DNA of 64,000 nucleotides from an uncultured Flavobacteriaceae bacterium (GCA_947502975.1 CANNBV010000002.1:935251-999250); one strand, 5' to 3'. Counted from the first letter of the stretch, positions 52,001 through 61,874 are shown. Notes: a model not told the origin generated them from the letters alone. Program-made: numbers and translations.

Positions 52001-54428
52001 TTGTAGTGAAAATGAAATAACAGGTGGCTTAGATTTATCTTCTATGGGTTTGATCGCTTGTCCAACACCAAATGCAAATAACCCATTAGATTTTTGTCCA
52101 GATACCATCACAATAAATGTGTCTGGTAATCAATTAGACTTTGTAAATATTCAGAATGGGATAAATAATGATATATCAAATTTCTCGGCAACTAGTAACC
52201 CAGACCTTGACTGTATTCAAGTAGATGATGTGAACAATATTGGAGCAAATTGGACAAAAGATGCAACTACAGAATATAGTATAGATTGCAGATTTGGAGA
52301 AACCTATGTGCCTGATGATAATTTTGAACAGGCATTAATTGATTTAGGTTATGATACAGGCGCTTTAGATGATTACGTACCGACGGCAAACATAGAAATA
52401 CTAACTATGTTGGACGTGAGTGGTAATGCCATTTTAGACTTTACAGGTATTGAAGATTTTATTGCCTTGATGAATTTAAATTGCTCAAGTAATACATTAA
52501 GCGAATTAGATATCAGTAATAATGTGAACTTAACTATAATTGATTGTTCTGATAATTTGCTTACAGATATAGATGTAACTGAAACTCCGGATATTATCAG
52601 TTTAAATATTTCTAACAATCAAATTACAGAATTAGATGCGAGTATAATTCCTCTACTTCAAAGTTTTAATTGTGATGGTAATAGTATTGTAGAATTAGAT
52701 TTTACTACAAATCCAGCACTCACAAACCTAAGTTGCGCTTTAAACGTACTAGAAATTTTAGATTTACAAAATGGGCAAAACCCTAATCTTGTAAATTTGA
52801 ATGCGCAAAACAATCCAAATTTAACTTGTATACAAACAGATGATGGTACAGCTCCAGCTGGAGTAACTTGGTTAAAAGATGCAACAACAGCTTATGCCAT
52901 TGATTGTCATTTTGGAGAAACCTATGTGCCTGATGATAATTTTGAACAAGCCTTAATTGATTTAGGCTATGATGTTGAACCTTTAGATGATTATGTGCCA
53001 ACTGCAACTATTGAAATTAGAACATCTTTAGATGTTGGTGGTAAAGACATTTCAGATTTAACTGGTATTGAAGATTTTGAATCACTTACAAGTTTAAATA
53101 TCTCAGGGAACACTTTAACAACAGTAGATTTAAGTGGAAATGTATTGTTAAATAATTTAAATGTATCTAACAATCAATTTACAACTATAGATGTTTCTAA
53201 TCTCATAGAATTGACTATGTTGGATGTTTCAAGCAATAGTTTGTCTGAACTAAATACAGCTTCAAATTTAGATCTTACAGTATTAAATATTTCTGATAAT
53301 CTATTTACAACCCTAGATGTGAGTTTGCTATTAGATTTACAAAAACTTGATTGTTCTTCGAATCAGTTAGAAGCTTTAGATGTTACGGTTAATGATAAAT
53401 TAACTGAGTTATCATGTTCATTCAATGCGTTTATTCAAGATAAGCTGAATATACAAAACGGGACAAATGCCATGTTAAGGCTGTTTAATGCATCCAATAA
53501 TCCAGATTTAACGTGTATTCTGGTTGACGATCCTGTTGCAGTAATATCAAATGTTGACGGCACTTATGATGATTGGTTTAAGGATCCTACCACAAGTTAT
53601 CAAACTATTTGTGATGATGCTGATAATGATGGTGTGGATAATGAAGATGATCTATGTCCTGGAACACCATTTGGTGTGGCTGTAGATTTATTTGGATGTC
53701 CTTTTTCTATCTTACCAGATGATAATTTTACCATTTTAATTACTGGAGAAACCTGTTTAAATAATAATGATGGAAAGATAAATATCACTGCTAAGGAGTT
53801 TTATACCTACAAGGCTCATCTGGTTGGAGATGATTTTGATAGAGAATATACATTTACAAATGAAATAGACATTTTAAACTTACTAGCTGGTACTTACAGA
53901 TTATGTTTATCATCTGATGATTTGCCAAGTTTTGAACGTTGTTTTGATATCGTAATTAATCATCCAGAAAATCTTGATGTTATTACTAGTAAACGTAATA
54001 GTGGTAAAGAAGTTAATTTTCAAATGTCAGGAAGTTCCAATTATACCATCAATTTTAATGGATTAGTTTTTACGACTTCTAATTCTGAAATAACCTTACA
54101 ACTAGAAAATGGAGAAAACACCATAAGCATTTCTACAGATAAGGCATGTCAAGGCATACACGAAGAGAAACTATTCTTATCCAATGCTATGTTTGTTCAT
54201 CCAAATCCGTTTCAAAATCAAATTAATATTTATTTAGGAGATACAGAGGATGATGTAGTAAATGTTAGCATGTACTCTTATCTTGGTCAACTTATATATT
54301 CCAGAAAAATTAATCGAAAAAACACTAGAAGTTTAACAGTAGAAACAAATAACCTTAATTCGGGACTTTACACCGTTTTTGTATCATCAAGCACATCAGT
54401 TTCTACTTTTAAAATTGTTAAAAAATGA
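49017..54428 (+). CDS. Giant leucine-rich repeat surface protein with T9SS sorting domain
   Basis: 1803 residues. After a signal peptide come six blocks opening with a conserved header (PIPDANFENYLE, residue 25; YVPDDNFEQ-type at about 323, 523, 670, 1096 and 1302). Each header is followed by internalin-like 21-22 residue repeats (LNISNNNLEALDVSINTDLVDLNCSN). Near residue 1535 is a calcium-binding thrombospondin-3-like motif (DADNDGVDNEDDLCPGTP). The last 80 residues form a type A sorting domain (VHPNPFQNQINIYLGDTE). It is likely a secreted adhesin. Two modules are nearly identical in DNA. Confidence 0.9.
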   Translation: MKNKILFKFLGLVLLSPFLWAQTTPIPDANFENYLETHDENGVEVDLGDDASMGDGIDNNGLVLTDRINAVVTLNLSNLNINTISGIGDFDGLETLICNSNNLSSLDISSNINLISLLCSSNQLTNLEIDVNTNLEDLDCSSNQIQVLDVTNNTLLKSLNCSNNRISGIDVSQNAELISLSISNNTINSLDVGTNTNLESLFCASNQITILDVSANTYLNALDTSNNLISNLDLTTINTVTCPDPQTDPVTVCQGASSINVSNNRLTSLIVANGFNDLITSFTSEGNPDLFCIQVDTGFTPNTSWIKDDWTYYSETTCADIFTYVPDDNFEQELINQGLDDVLDNLVLRSNISAITGLDVSNSNIEDLTGIEDFTGLLTLNCSVNAIEEINLSNNTSLTSLDVSGNSLATLDITNLTGLLTLNISNNNLEALDVSINTDLVDLNCSNNSIQSLNLSANVDLTDFDCTFNALQALNIQNGQNVNLANFDATNNPDLSCILADTNTIPGGVNWAIGTASLDTNCGTYVPDNGFEQAIIDAGFDVGPLDNYVPTGNIVGETNLNVSGYNIRDLTGIQDFAALTTFDCSDNNIVTLDLAANLALTSIICNNNNALEFVDIRNGNNTNTTVFNATDNPNLFCINVDAAVIGNIPGGWTIDPIADYNTDCEANRYTPIPDDNFEQALIDLGIDAGALDNQVLTANIEYLTSLNVSGENIESLEGIQAFISLAELDCSNNFLDDLDVSGMVNLESLFCGSNYFLTNNVANINGVLNTTGTVSLTKLFCANNNLEDLNISINTNLEELDCSNNSLAILDISNNNSLIEVNCDNNQISNFVSYTIDNSTLNKLNCNNNELSTLQVSRCLALTTLNCRTNTLSLLDISANAALEVLDFSDNELADVNLSANTNLIALSGSQNQLTEIDDLASTVLESLILNDNQINQLNTVLNSLTSIKYVSVSSNELTDINASTNTNLIELNISNNTITTLQLPGNLNQLKTFNCSENEITGGLDLSSMGLIACPTPNANNPLDFCPDTITINVSGNQLDFVNIQNGINNDISNFSATSNPDLDCIQVDDVNNIGANWTKDATTEYSIDCRFGETYVPDDNFEQALIDLGYDTGALDDYVPTANIEILTMLDVSGNAILDFTGIEDFIALMNLNCSSNTLSELDISNNVNLTIIDCSDNLLTDIDVTETPDIISLNISNNQITELDASIIPLLQSFNCDGNSIVELDFTTNPALTNLSCALNVLEILDLQNGQNPNLVNLNAQNNPNLTCIQTDDGTAPAGVTWLKDATTAYAIDCHFGETYVPDDNFEQALIDLGYDVEPLDDYVPTATIEIRTSLDVGGKDISDLTGIEDFESLTSLNISGNTLTTVDLSGNVLLNNLNVSNNQFTTIDVSNLIELTMLDVSSNSLSELNTASNLDLTVLNISDNLFTTLDVSLLLDLQKLDCSSNQLEALDVTVNDKLTELSCSFNAFIQDKLNIQNGTNAMLRLFNASNNPDLTCILVDDPVAVISNVDGTYDDWFKDPTTSYQTICDDADNDGVDNEDDLCPGTPFGVAVDLFGCPFSILPDDNFTILITGETCLNNNDGKINITAKEFYTYKAHLVGDDFDREYTFTNEIDILNLLAGTYRLCLSSDDLPSFERCFDIVINHPENLDVITSKRNSGKEVNFQMSGSSNYTINFNGLVFTTSNSEITLQLENGENTISISTDKACQGIHEEKLFLSNAMFVHPNPFQNQINIYLGDTEDDVVNVSMYSYLGQLIYSRKINRKNTRSLTVETNNLNSGLYTVFVSSSTSVSTFKIVKK

Positions 54429-55132
54429 AAAAGATAAGTTACATATTTTGCTTAAGTGTTTTAGTATTGGCTTGCAGTAATCCTTCTACTATAGAACCAG
54501 ATCCCAACAGCATAGATCCTGAAGAACCTAGTCAAATAGAAAGGCTAACTGTGAGCTTACAGTTTCCACATAAGGATGGTTTGTGTAACATAGGTGCAGA
54601 TATTACACCAATACAAAGTACTGTGATTTTTGAATGGGAGGCGAGTGATATTGCAGAAAGCTATACTATTTTTGTTACAAATTTAGTTGATGGAGTAACC
54701 ATTGAAGATGAAACAGCAGAGGATAAAATAGGTATTGTATTAGATAGGGCCACACCTTATTCTTGGTATATAGTATCTAAACGTGGTGCCGTAATTGCTG
54801 AAAGTGAAACCTGGAAATTCTATAACTCTGGTCCAGGAGTAGAAACTTATGCACCGTTTCCTGCCACTATTAATGCTCCAGCTATGGCAGCTTCTGTTAA
54901 CGCTGGTACTGTAACACTGATGTGGACAGGAAGTGATGTAGACAATGATATTGCTAGTTATGATGTGCATTTAGGAACTACCAATAATCCTGATATTCAT
55001 GCAAGTAATGTCACTGCTAACGAATTGGGTGTTTCCGTGACTTCTGGAACAATTTATTATTGGAAAATAGTTACTAAAGATGCAACTGGAAATACTTCTG
55101 AATCAGATATTTTTCAGTTTAGGGTACTTTAG
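54425..55132 (+). CDS. Lipoprotein with fibronectin type III-like domains
   Basis: 235 residues, lipobox in CLSVLVLACSNPS. Two beta-sandwich segments, at about 45-140 and 150-233, carry FN3-like patterns (VIFEWEASDIAESYTIFVTN; TLMWTGSDVDNDIASYDVHL ... YYWKIVTKDATGN). The start overlaps the stop of the giant LRR gene by four bases (ATGA), so the two are translated together. It may be a surface or periplasmic partner of the LRR protein. Confidence 0.85.
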   Translation: MKKISYIFCLSVLVLACSNPSTIEPDPNSIDPEEPSQIERLTVSLQFPHKDGLCNIGADITPIQSTVIFEWEASDIAESYTIFVTNLVDGVTIEDETAEDKIGIVLDRATPYSWYIVSKRGAVIAESETWKFYNSGPGVETYAPFPATINAPAMAASVNAGTVTLMWTGSDVDNDIASYDVHLGTTNNPDIHASNVTANELGVSVTSGTIYYWKIVTKDATGNTSESDIFQFRVL

Positions 55133-55204
55133 AAAAGACTTAACTTAATTTTTAGATTTTAAAAAATGTAATAACTGTATATTTACGCGACTATTAAGTG
55201 ATAT

Positions 55205-56812
55205 ATGCAGCAAGAATATTTACCATTTAAGACCACTGGTTATTTTTCATCATTAATTTGTGATTATCTAGATGAAAAAAAGGAGTTGAAATCTTTTTAT
55301 AATCGATTTCCTTCTGCTGAAAGTTTTAAGGATCAAATAGAGGAGAAACGTCATTCTAAAAGCGTTTCAACATCTCATAGATCAATTCTGGTTAAGGCTT
55401 TAAAATCTCAATACAAAAACCTTGAAGTTTCTGAACTTACTGCACAGCATATAGATAATTTAAATTCTGAAGATACATTTACTATCACCACAGGACATCA
55501 ACTTAATTTATTTACAGGACCCCTATATTTTCTTTACAAGATAGTTTCAGCTATTAATTTATCTAGTGAATTAAAAGAGAAATACCCAGAATACAATTTC
55601 GTTCCAGTGTATTGGATGGCAACTGAAGATCATGATTTTGATGAAATAAACTATTTTAATTTTAAAGGCAAAAAGTTTCAATGGAATAGAGTTGCAAGCG
55701 GAGCAGTTGGCGAATTGTCCACAGAAGGTTTAGATGAAGTTCTTAAACTCTTTTCCCAAGACTTAGGTGACAACCGAAATGCTCAAACTTTAAAAAAACT
55801 ATTTGAAGAGGCCTATTTAAAGCATGATAATTTAGCTGATGCTACACGTTTTTTAGCTAATGAATTATTTAAAGCGTATGGCTTGGTTATTATTGATGCG
55901 AATGATATTGAATTGAAACGTCTATTTATTCCTTATGTTGAAAAAGAACTTGAGCATCAAGTGTCATTTAAAAAAGTTTCAACAACAAATAATACTTTGT
56001 CAGAAGTTGATGAGTCATATAAGATTCAGGTAAACCCAAGAGAAATTAATTTGTTTTATCTGCATGAAAATGTAAGAGAAAGGATTGTTTTTGAAGATGA
56101 TGTTTACAAAGTTCTGAATACAGATTTGCAATGGAGTTTGAGTGAGATACAAAAAGTGATCTTAAATTACCCTGAGCGGTTTTCGCCCAATGTGATTATG
56201 CGTCCATTGTATCAAGAAGTGATTCTGCCCAATTTGTGTTATATCGGTGGTGGCGGTGAGTTAGCGTATTGGATGCAATTAAAGGCGTATTTTGATACTG
56301 TAGATGTTACCTTTCCGATACTTTTATTGAGGAATTCAGTATTGATAAAAACTAAAAAACAAGCTAAAAAGCTTCAAAATCTAGATATTTCAAACGAAGA
56401 GTTGTTTTTAAATCGTGATAGATTTATCAATCGTAAAGTGCGAAAAATTTCGAATATTAATATTGACTTTTCAGAAGAAAAAAATGTCTTAAAACAACAA
56501 TTTGAAAATCTTCACAAATTAGCAGAACAAACAGATAAGTCGTTTTTAGGCGCTGTGAAAGCACAGGAAGAAAAACAATTAAAAGGTTTAGATAAGCTAG
56601 AAAAACGTTTGCTAAAAGCACAAAAGAAAGCCCTGTCAGACCAAGTATCTAGAATGACAGAACTTCAAAATGAACTCTTTCCAAATGGTAGTTTACAAGA
56701 GCGTAATGCTAACTTTTCGGAGTTTTATTTGGAGTATGGTGATGGCTTGATCAAAAATTTAATAGAAAATTTAAAGCCATTGCATCAAGATTTTTCTATA
56801 ATAACGCTTTAA
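55205..56812 (+). CDS. bshC: Bacillithiol biosynthesis cysteine-adding enzyme BshC
   Basis: 535 residues. BshC adds cysteine to glucosaminyl-malate in the last step of bacillithiol synthesis. Diagnostic segments are TGHQLNLFTGPLYFLYKI, PVYWMATEDHDFDEINYF and NVIMRPLYQEVILPNLCYIG, and the C-terminal part is a coiled coil as in other BshC proteins. Full length. A dispersed hairpin follows the stop codon. Confidence 0.94.
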   Translation: MQQEYLPFKTTGYFSSLICDYLDEKKELKSFYNRFPSAESFKDQIEEKRHSKSVSTSHRSILVKALKSQYKNLEVSELTAQHIDNLNSEDTFTITTGHQLNLFTGPLYFLYKIVSAINLSSELKEKYPEYNFVPVYWMATEDHDFDEINYFNFKGKKFQWNRVASGAVGELSTEGLDEVLKLFSQDLGDNRNAQTLKKLFEEAYLKHDNLADATRFLANELFKAYGLVIIDANDIELKRLFIPYVEKELEHQVSFKKVSTTNNTLSEVDESYKIQVNPREINLFYLHENVRERIVFEDDVYKVLNTDLQWSLSEIQKVILNYPERFSPNVIMRPLYQEVILPNLCYIGGGGELAYWMQLKAYFDTVDVTFPILLLRNSVLIKTKKQAKKLQNLDISNEELFLNRDRFINRKVRKISNINIDFSEEKNVLKQQFENLHKLAEQTDKSFLGAVKAQEEKQLKGLDKLEKRLLKAQKKALSDQVSRMTELQNELFPNGSLQERNANFSEFYLEYGDGLIKNLIENLKPLHQDFSIITL

Positions 56813-56817
56813 ATTTT

Positions 56818-56843
56818 AGATTCCTGCCTTCGCAGGAATGACA
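56818..56843. repeat. Dispersed ATTCCTGC palindrome, inverted copy
   Basis: GATTCCTGCCTTCGCAGG, then AATGAC: the exact reverse complement of 2163-2186. It lies between the convergent bshC and TPR-regulator genes and may serve as a terminator hairpin. Confidence 0.85.
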
Positions 56844-56865
56844 AACCTGTGAATAGAAACTAAGT

Positions 56866-58734
56866 CTAAAGGTTCAACACCAAATCTTGTAAAGAATCTT
56901 CAGTGGTAATCCCTAATTTTTTACGTAATCGGTAACGTGCTTTTTTAATACCTTCATGAGAAATGTTTAGAATATTTGCTATTTCTTTAGAAGATAAATT
57001 CATCTTTAATAGCGCCATTAGGCGTAATTCATTAGAGGTGACTTCAGGGAATTTTTGTTTAACACTAGTATTAAAACCAGTATGTACTTGCTCGAAGTAT
57101 CGTGAAAAGTTTTCCCAATTATTATCATCTTTTAAATCAAAATTAATGGTGCGGATTAATTGATTATAACCTTTTAAAGAATTCTCAGAGGTTTTAAATG
57201 TTTTAGCTTGTTGCTTTAGGTTTTCTAAAACTTCATTCTTTTTTGCTAAATGCAAAGCGTGGGTTGTGAGTTCTTTTTTCTTAAAATCAAGTTCGAGATT
57301 TAGTTTTTCTCTTTCAGTTTTACTCCGTTTTAATTTTTGTCGTAAGGCATAAAACCCAATTAATGCTAATAATAAACCAAAGCCTAATAAAGCGATATAT
57401 AAAGTACTAACTTCTCTCTTTTTTTCTAATAAATCAATTTCGGTTTCTTGTAAGGCGATTTGTTGTTCTTTTTTCTCAGTTTCATAAATTGTTTTTAATT
57501 CCTCAATTTGTTGCGTTTTGGTAATTGAATATAAACTGTCATTAACTTTTTGTGATGCATTGAGATAAACTATAGCTTCTTTATACTTGTTCTGAGCTTG
57601 TAATATTTTAGCTCTATATGGATAAAAACGTTTTAAATAGGCTAGAGCATCGTTAGGTTTAGCAAGCTGTATAGCTTCCTCATTATATCTTATGGCTGTT
57701 TCGTAGTTTTTAGTTTCGTATGCAATTTTAGATAATCCATGAAGTGCATTGGATAAATTAAGCTTGTAGTTTTCTTCCTCAGCAATGGTTTTAACTTCTA
57801 GAAAATGTGTTTTGGCTTTAGCATAGTTTTCATTTTCCATTTCTAATTCTGCCACACCTGTTATTGCATCAGAAAGGGCAAATTTATCTTCAAATTCTTT
57901 AGCATATTTGATCGCTAAATCGTAGTGTTTTTTAGCGTTTACGTAATCGTTTAATTTTTTATAAGAAGACCCTAAAGATGTATTAACGTAAGTAAGTGAC
58001 CATTCTTGATGCTCTTTTTCATAAATTTCTGCAGCTTGCTTATAGTATTTTATTGCAGTCTCATAGTTTTTTTGAGTGGACTGAATGATACCTATTTGCT
58101 CTAAGGCACCAGCCCTTCTAGAATCTTTTGCTTGTTCAAAATACTCTAAAGCTTTAAGAGCTTCTGTTAAGGCTATTTTGTAGCTGCCCTTTTCAGCATA
58201 CCGTATGGACAAAGCATCATGGTGTGCTCCTAAAAATTTTATTTTAGATGGGTCGTCATCATCTTCGGTTTCTTCGATTAGTTTAAGGTTTGCCTTAGTA
58301 ATTGCAATAGCTTCATCTAATTCACCTGTAGTCTCCTTAATGATAGATACTGCATGATTAATAAATATGAGTCCTCTTGTATACGAGATGTCTTGAAAGT
58401 TTCTTTTTGCAATGTTATAATAGTGTAGAGCTGAATCATTTTCACTTTTGTTTATATAATAATCACCTATATGCATATTACATGCAGCAATACCGAATTT
58501 ATGACCTATTTTATTTGAAATTTCTATACCCTTCAAAGCATAAGCTTTTGCTTCCTCAGGTTTGGAGTATTTAAGATTTTTATTGAGATTAATTAAGATA
58601 CCTACTTTTACAGAGTCATCTACTTTCCTTTGTTTGAGTTCGTATTTTAAACTGTCTATAATTTCAGTGGTTTGTGAGTGCAAAACGCAAAGAGGAAAAG
58701 AAAAAATAAGAGCATAATAAATGAACTTTTTCAT
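56866..58734 (-). CDS. TPR-repeat signalling protein with LuxR-type HTH
   Basis: 622 residues. Signal peptide (MKKFIYYALIFSFPLCVLHS), then tetratricopeptide repeats to about residue 420 (for example YETAIKYYKQAAEIYEKEHQ). A membrane helix at about 440-462 (LYIALLGFGLLLALIGFYAL) and a coiled coil follow. The cytosolic C-terminal HTH is FPEVTSNELRLMALLKMNL, then SSKEIANILNISHEGIKKAR. This is a common Bacteroidota one-component membrane regulator that may link an outside protein interaction to transcription. The target is unknown. Confidence 0.9.
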   Translation of the reverse strand: MKKFIYYALIFSFPLCVLHSQTTEIIDSLKYELKQRKVDDSVKVGILINLNKNLKYSKPEEAKAYALKGIEISNKIGHKFGIAACNMHIGDYYINKSENDSALHYYNIAKRNFQDISYTRGLIFINHAVSIIKETTGELDEAIAITKANLKLIEETEDDDDPSKIKFLGAHHDALSIRYAEKGSYKIALTEALKALEYFEQAKDSRRAGALEQIGIIQSTQKNYETAIKYYKQAAEIYEKEHQEWSLTYVNTSLGSSYKKLNDYVNAKKHYDLAIKYAKEFEDKFALSDAITGVAELEMENENYAKAKTHFLEVKTIAEEENYKLNLSNALHGLSKIAYETKNYETAIRYNEEAIQLAKPNDALAYLKRFYPYRAKILQAQNKYKEAIVYLNASQKVNDSLYSITKTQQIEELKTIYETEKKEQQIALQETEIDLLEKKREVSTLYIALLGFGLLLALIGFYALRQKLKRSKTEREKLNLELDFKKKELTTHALHLAKKNEVLENLKQQAKTFKTSENSLKGYNQLIRTINFDLKDDNNWENFSRYFEQVHTGFNTSVKQKFPEVTSNELRLMALLKMNLSSKEIANILNISHEGIKKARYRLRKKLGITTEDSLQDLVLNL

Positions 58735-58868
58735 TTTAACAGATATTAATTTTTATTTAAAAATACTTTTTTTTTCTAACTCTTGGTAATTCAATCATTT
58801 TATTAAGGGTTTTATGAAAGAATCATTCTGGTTAATGTTAAATTTGATGAGATAAAAAACACTATAAA

Positions 58869-60242
58869 ATGCATAAAATAGATATGGATTTGGTGGAAAT
58901 GACTTTAGATGTCATGAAATATGCCATAGATAGATTATCATCCACAAAAAATATAATTGGTAAACCTTTAAAAGAGGTTGAATTAAAAGCTCTGGTTGGA
59001 GAAACTATTACTAATGAAGGTATTGGCGGAGAAAAAGCTTTTGGGCTTTGGAAAGAACATTTAACAAAATCTAACGTACCGATAGATCATCCAAGACATT
59101 TGGCGTTTGTGCCAGCATCACCAACTCGAGCAGCAGTAATGTTTGATTTAGTGACATCGGCATCAAGCATTCATGGTGCCTATTGGATGGAAGGTGCTGG
59201 AGGCATATTTTGTGAAAATGAAGCTATGCGTTGGATTGTCTCTTTAACTGGATTGCCAAAAGGAGCCTTTGGCGTTTTTACCAGTGGAGGTACAGCTGCA
59301 AACCTTTCTGCAATTGTAACTGCACGAGAATATTGGAGAAGTTTAAAAGCACAAAATCAAAATGAAAAAGGACTAATTATAACTTCAATTGGAGCACATT
59401 CATCAGTAAAAGCAATGGCCAAAGTTGCTGATATTGATGTGTTGTTAGTAGATGTTGAAGGTAGATTAGAAGCAGATGCTCTAGAAGCCAAAATTGAGAG
59501 TTTAACAGGGCATCAAAGAGAAAGACTATTTGCCATTGTTGGCACTGGTGGCACCACAAATGCAGGTATTATAGATGATTTAGAGGGTATTGCTAATTTA
59601 TGTGAAAAAGAAAAGTTATGGTTTCATGTAGATGCTGCTTATGGAGGCGGTGCGCTAGTGGCCGATTCTGTACGTCATCATTTTAAAGGCATAGAAAAAG
59701 CAGATAGTATTACCATAGATCCTCATAAATGGATGTTTTCACCCTACGATTGTGGAGCTGTTATTTACAAGAACCCAGAATTGGCTAAACAAGCCCATTC
59801 TCAAGAAGGGTCTTATTTAGAGATTTTTAAAGATGAAGGCGCACATGGCTTCAATCCGACAGATTATCAAATACAATTAACACGTCGTGTTAGAGGGCTG
59901 CCGTTATGGTTTTCATTAGCTACTCATGGTACAGATAGATACAAGGAAGCTGTGGAGCGTGGTATTGCATTGGCACAAATTGCAGGCAAAATGATTGAAG
60001 ATAAACCGCATGTGGAATTAGTACGCGATCCAAGCTTGTCTTGTGTGTTATACAGAAGAAAGGGATGGAAGCCTCAAGACTATACAGATTGGACTTATGA
60101 AAATCATCGAAAAGGTTTTGCATTGGTAACACCAACCAAATGGAAAACAGGTGATACTTTTGAAACCGTATCTCGTTTTTGTTTCATTAATCCAGATACA
60201 ACTGAAGCCGATATTGAAGCCATCTTAGATTCTATGCAATAG
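58869..60242 (+). CDS. PLP-dependent group II amino acid decarboxylase
   Basis: 457 residues. The pattern HVDAAYGGGALVADS and the PLP-lysine motif ITIDPHKWMFSPYDCG (Lys287) define the aromatic-L-amino-acid/glutamate decarboxylase family. It also has FTSGGTAANLSAIVTAR. It converts an L-amino acid to an amine and CO2, but the substrate (aromatic amino acid, glutamate, aspartate or a diamine precursor) cannot be told from sequence. It stands alone, with no transporter next to it, so an acid-resistance antiporter pair is not indicated. Confidence 0.9.
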   Translation: MHKIDMDLVEMTLDVMKYAIDRLSSTKNIIGKPLKEVELKALVGETITNEGIGGEKAFGLWKEHLTKSNVPIDHPRHLAFVPASPTRAAVMFDLVTSASSIHGAYWMEGAGGIFCENEAMRWIVSLTGLPKGAFGVFTSGGTAANLSAIVTAREYWRSLKAQNQNEKGLIITSIGAHSSVKAMAKVADIDVLLVDVEGRLEADALEAKIESLTGHQRERLFAIVGTGGTTNAGIIDDLEGIANLCEKEKLWFHVDAAYGGGALVADSVRHHFKGIEKADSITIDPHKWMFSPYDCGAVIYKNPELAKQAHSQEGSYLEIFKDEGAHGFNPTDYQIQLTRRVRGLPLWFSLATHGTDRYKEAVERGIALAQIAGKMIEDKPHVELVRDPSLSCVLYRRKGWKPQDYTDWTYENHRKGFALVTPTKWKTGDTFETVSRFCFINPDTTEADIEAILDSMQ

Positions 60243-60305
60243 GGATATACATTTATTGAATTAACAAGTCGTTAATAACCTATTCAAAAAAAAGAAGAAA
60301 CCTAA

Positions 60306-60335
60306 ATTGTAATTATAAAATCATTATTATTTTTG
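60306..60335 (+). promoter_or_regulatory. Candidate promoter of guaA
   Basis: ATTG at 60306-60309, an 18-base gap, then TATTTTTG at 60328-60335. This fits the Bacteroidota consensus. The ATG starts only three bases after the -7 box, so transcription may begin at or beside it. Confidence 0.6.
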
Positions 60336-60338
60336 CGC

Positions 60339-61874
60339 ATGCAACATGATAAGGTACTCATTTTAGACTTCGGTTCTCAATACACACAACTTATTGGGCG
60401 TAGAGTTAGGGAACTCAACATTTACTCCGAAATTAAACCATTTAATAAAATTCCTGAAAATTTAGAAGATTACAAGGCAGTAATTCTGTCTGGTAGTCCG
60501 AATTCTGTTAGGGGAGAAGACGCTTTACATCCTGATTTATCAGAGATTAGAGGTAAGAAACCCATATTAGCAGTGTGTTACGGTGCACAATATTTAGCAC
60601 ATTTTTCTGGTGGAGAAGTAGCGCCATCTAATACTCGAGAATATGGAAGAGCTAATTTATCATTTATAAAAGGTAATGAGCCGTTTTTTGCTCATGTTCA
60701 TACCGGTAGTCAGGTTTGGATGAGCCACAGCGATACGATTAAAGCGTTGCCAGCCAATGGCGTATTAATTGCTAGCACGCATGATGTTGAGAATGCAGCG
60801 TTTAGAATTGATGGTGAAGAAACGTATGCGATTCAATTTCATCCAGAAGTATACCACTCGACTGATGGTAAACAAGTATTAGAAAATTTTTTGGTAAGTA
60901 TTGCAGGGTTACATCAAGATTGGACACCGCAATCTTTTGTTGAAGAAACTGTTGAAGTTATTCAAGACAAAGTAGGTAATGATAAAGTAGTTCTTGGACT
61001 TTCTGGTGGTGTAGATTCTACAGTAGCTGCTGTGTTATTAAATAAAGCTATTGGCAAAAATCTGTATTGTATTTTTGTGAATAATGGGTTACTTCGAAAA
61101 AATGAGTTTGAAAGTGTATTGAATCAATATGAGGGCATGGGACTTAATGTGAAAGGTGTTGATGCTTCCGATAGATTTTTAGATGCTTTAAAAGGTATAG
61201 AAGATCCAGAGAAAAAGCGTAAAGCTATTGGCAATGCTTTTATTGAAGTGTTTGATGATGAAGCTCATAAATTGCAAGATGTAAAGTGGTTGGCCCAGGG
61301 CACTATTTATCCTGATGTGATAGAAAGTGTTTCGGCTACTGGCGGACCTTCGGCAACCATTAAAAGTCATCATAATGTAGGTGGATTACCTGATTTTATG
61401 AAGCTTAAAATCGTAGAGCCTTTGCGTGCTATTTTTAAAGATGAAGTGAGACGCGTTGGTGCTACTTTAGGTATCGATCCAGAATTATTGGGACGTCACC
61501 CATTTCCAGGACCTGGTTTGGGGATTCGTATTTTAGGCGATATTACTGCTGAAAAGGTAAGAATGCTTCAGGAGGTAGATCATATTTTTATCAACGGATT
61601 GAAGGAATGGGGATTATATGATAAAGTATGGCAAGCTGGTGCGATGTTATTACCAGTTAACAGTGTTGGAGTTATGGGAGATGAGCGTACTTATGAAAAA
61701 TGTGTAGCGCTTAGAGCTGTAGAAAGTACAGATGGTATGACGGCCGATTGGGTAAACTTACCGTATGAGTTTCTTCAAAAAACATCAAATGATATTATAA
61801 ATAAGGTAAAAGGTGTGAACCGCGTGGTATACGATATTAGTTCTAAACCACCTGCTACGATAGAATGGGAATAG
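60339..61874 (+). CDS. guaA: GMP synthase (glutamine-hydrolysing)
   Basis: 511 residues from the ATG at 60339 ([19 protein letters not shown]); an in-frame TTG six bases upstream is less likely. It amidates XMP to GMP. The N-terminal class I glutamine amidotransferase has Cys in [13 protein letters not shown] and His/Glu in [10 protein letters not shown]. The ATP pyrophosphatase has [16 protein letters not shown]. The C-terminal dimerisation domain ends KPPATIEWE. Length and order are those of the family. Housekeeping gene. Confidence 0.97.
   Translation: MQHDKVLILDFGSQYTQLIGRRVRELNIYSEIKPFNKIPENLEDYKAVILSGSPNSVRGEDALHPDLSEIRGKKPILAVCYGAQYLAHFSGGEVAPSNTREYGRANLSFIKGNEPFFAHVHTGSQVWMSHSDTIKALPANGVLIASTHDVENAAFRIDGEETYAIQFHPEVYHSTDGKQVLENFLVSIAGLHQDWTPQSFVEETVEVIQDKVGNDKVVLGLSGGVDSTVAAVLLNKAIGKNLYCIFVNNGLLRKNEFESVLNQYEGMGLNVKGVDASDRFLDALKGIEDPEKKRKAIGNAFIEVFDDEAHKLQDVKWLAQGTIYPDVIESVSATGGPSATIKSHHNVGGLPDFMKLKIVEPLRAIFKDEVRRVGATLGIDPELLGRHPFPGPGLGIRILGDITAEKVRMLQEVDHIFINGLKEWGLYDKVWQAGAMLLPVNSVGVMGDERTYEKCVALRAVESTDGMTADWVNLPYEFLQKTSNDIINKVKGVNRVVYDISSKPPATIEWE

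Noticed and set aside
52783-53007. Open frames antisense to the LRR gene
   Set aside because: They arise from the biased codon content of the Asn/Leu-rich repeats and match nothing; the plus-strand gene explains the DNA.
58869-60242. Decarboxylase as part of an acid-resistance system
   Set aside because: No antiporter gene or second decarboxylase is adjacent, so no such system is supported.
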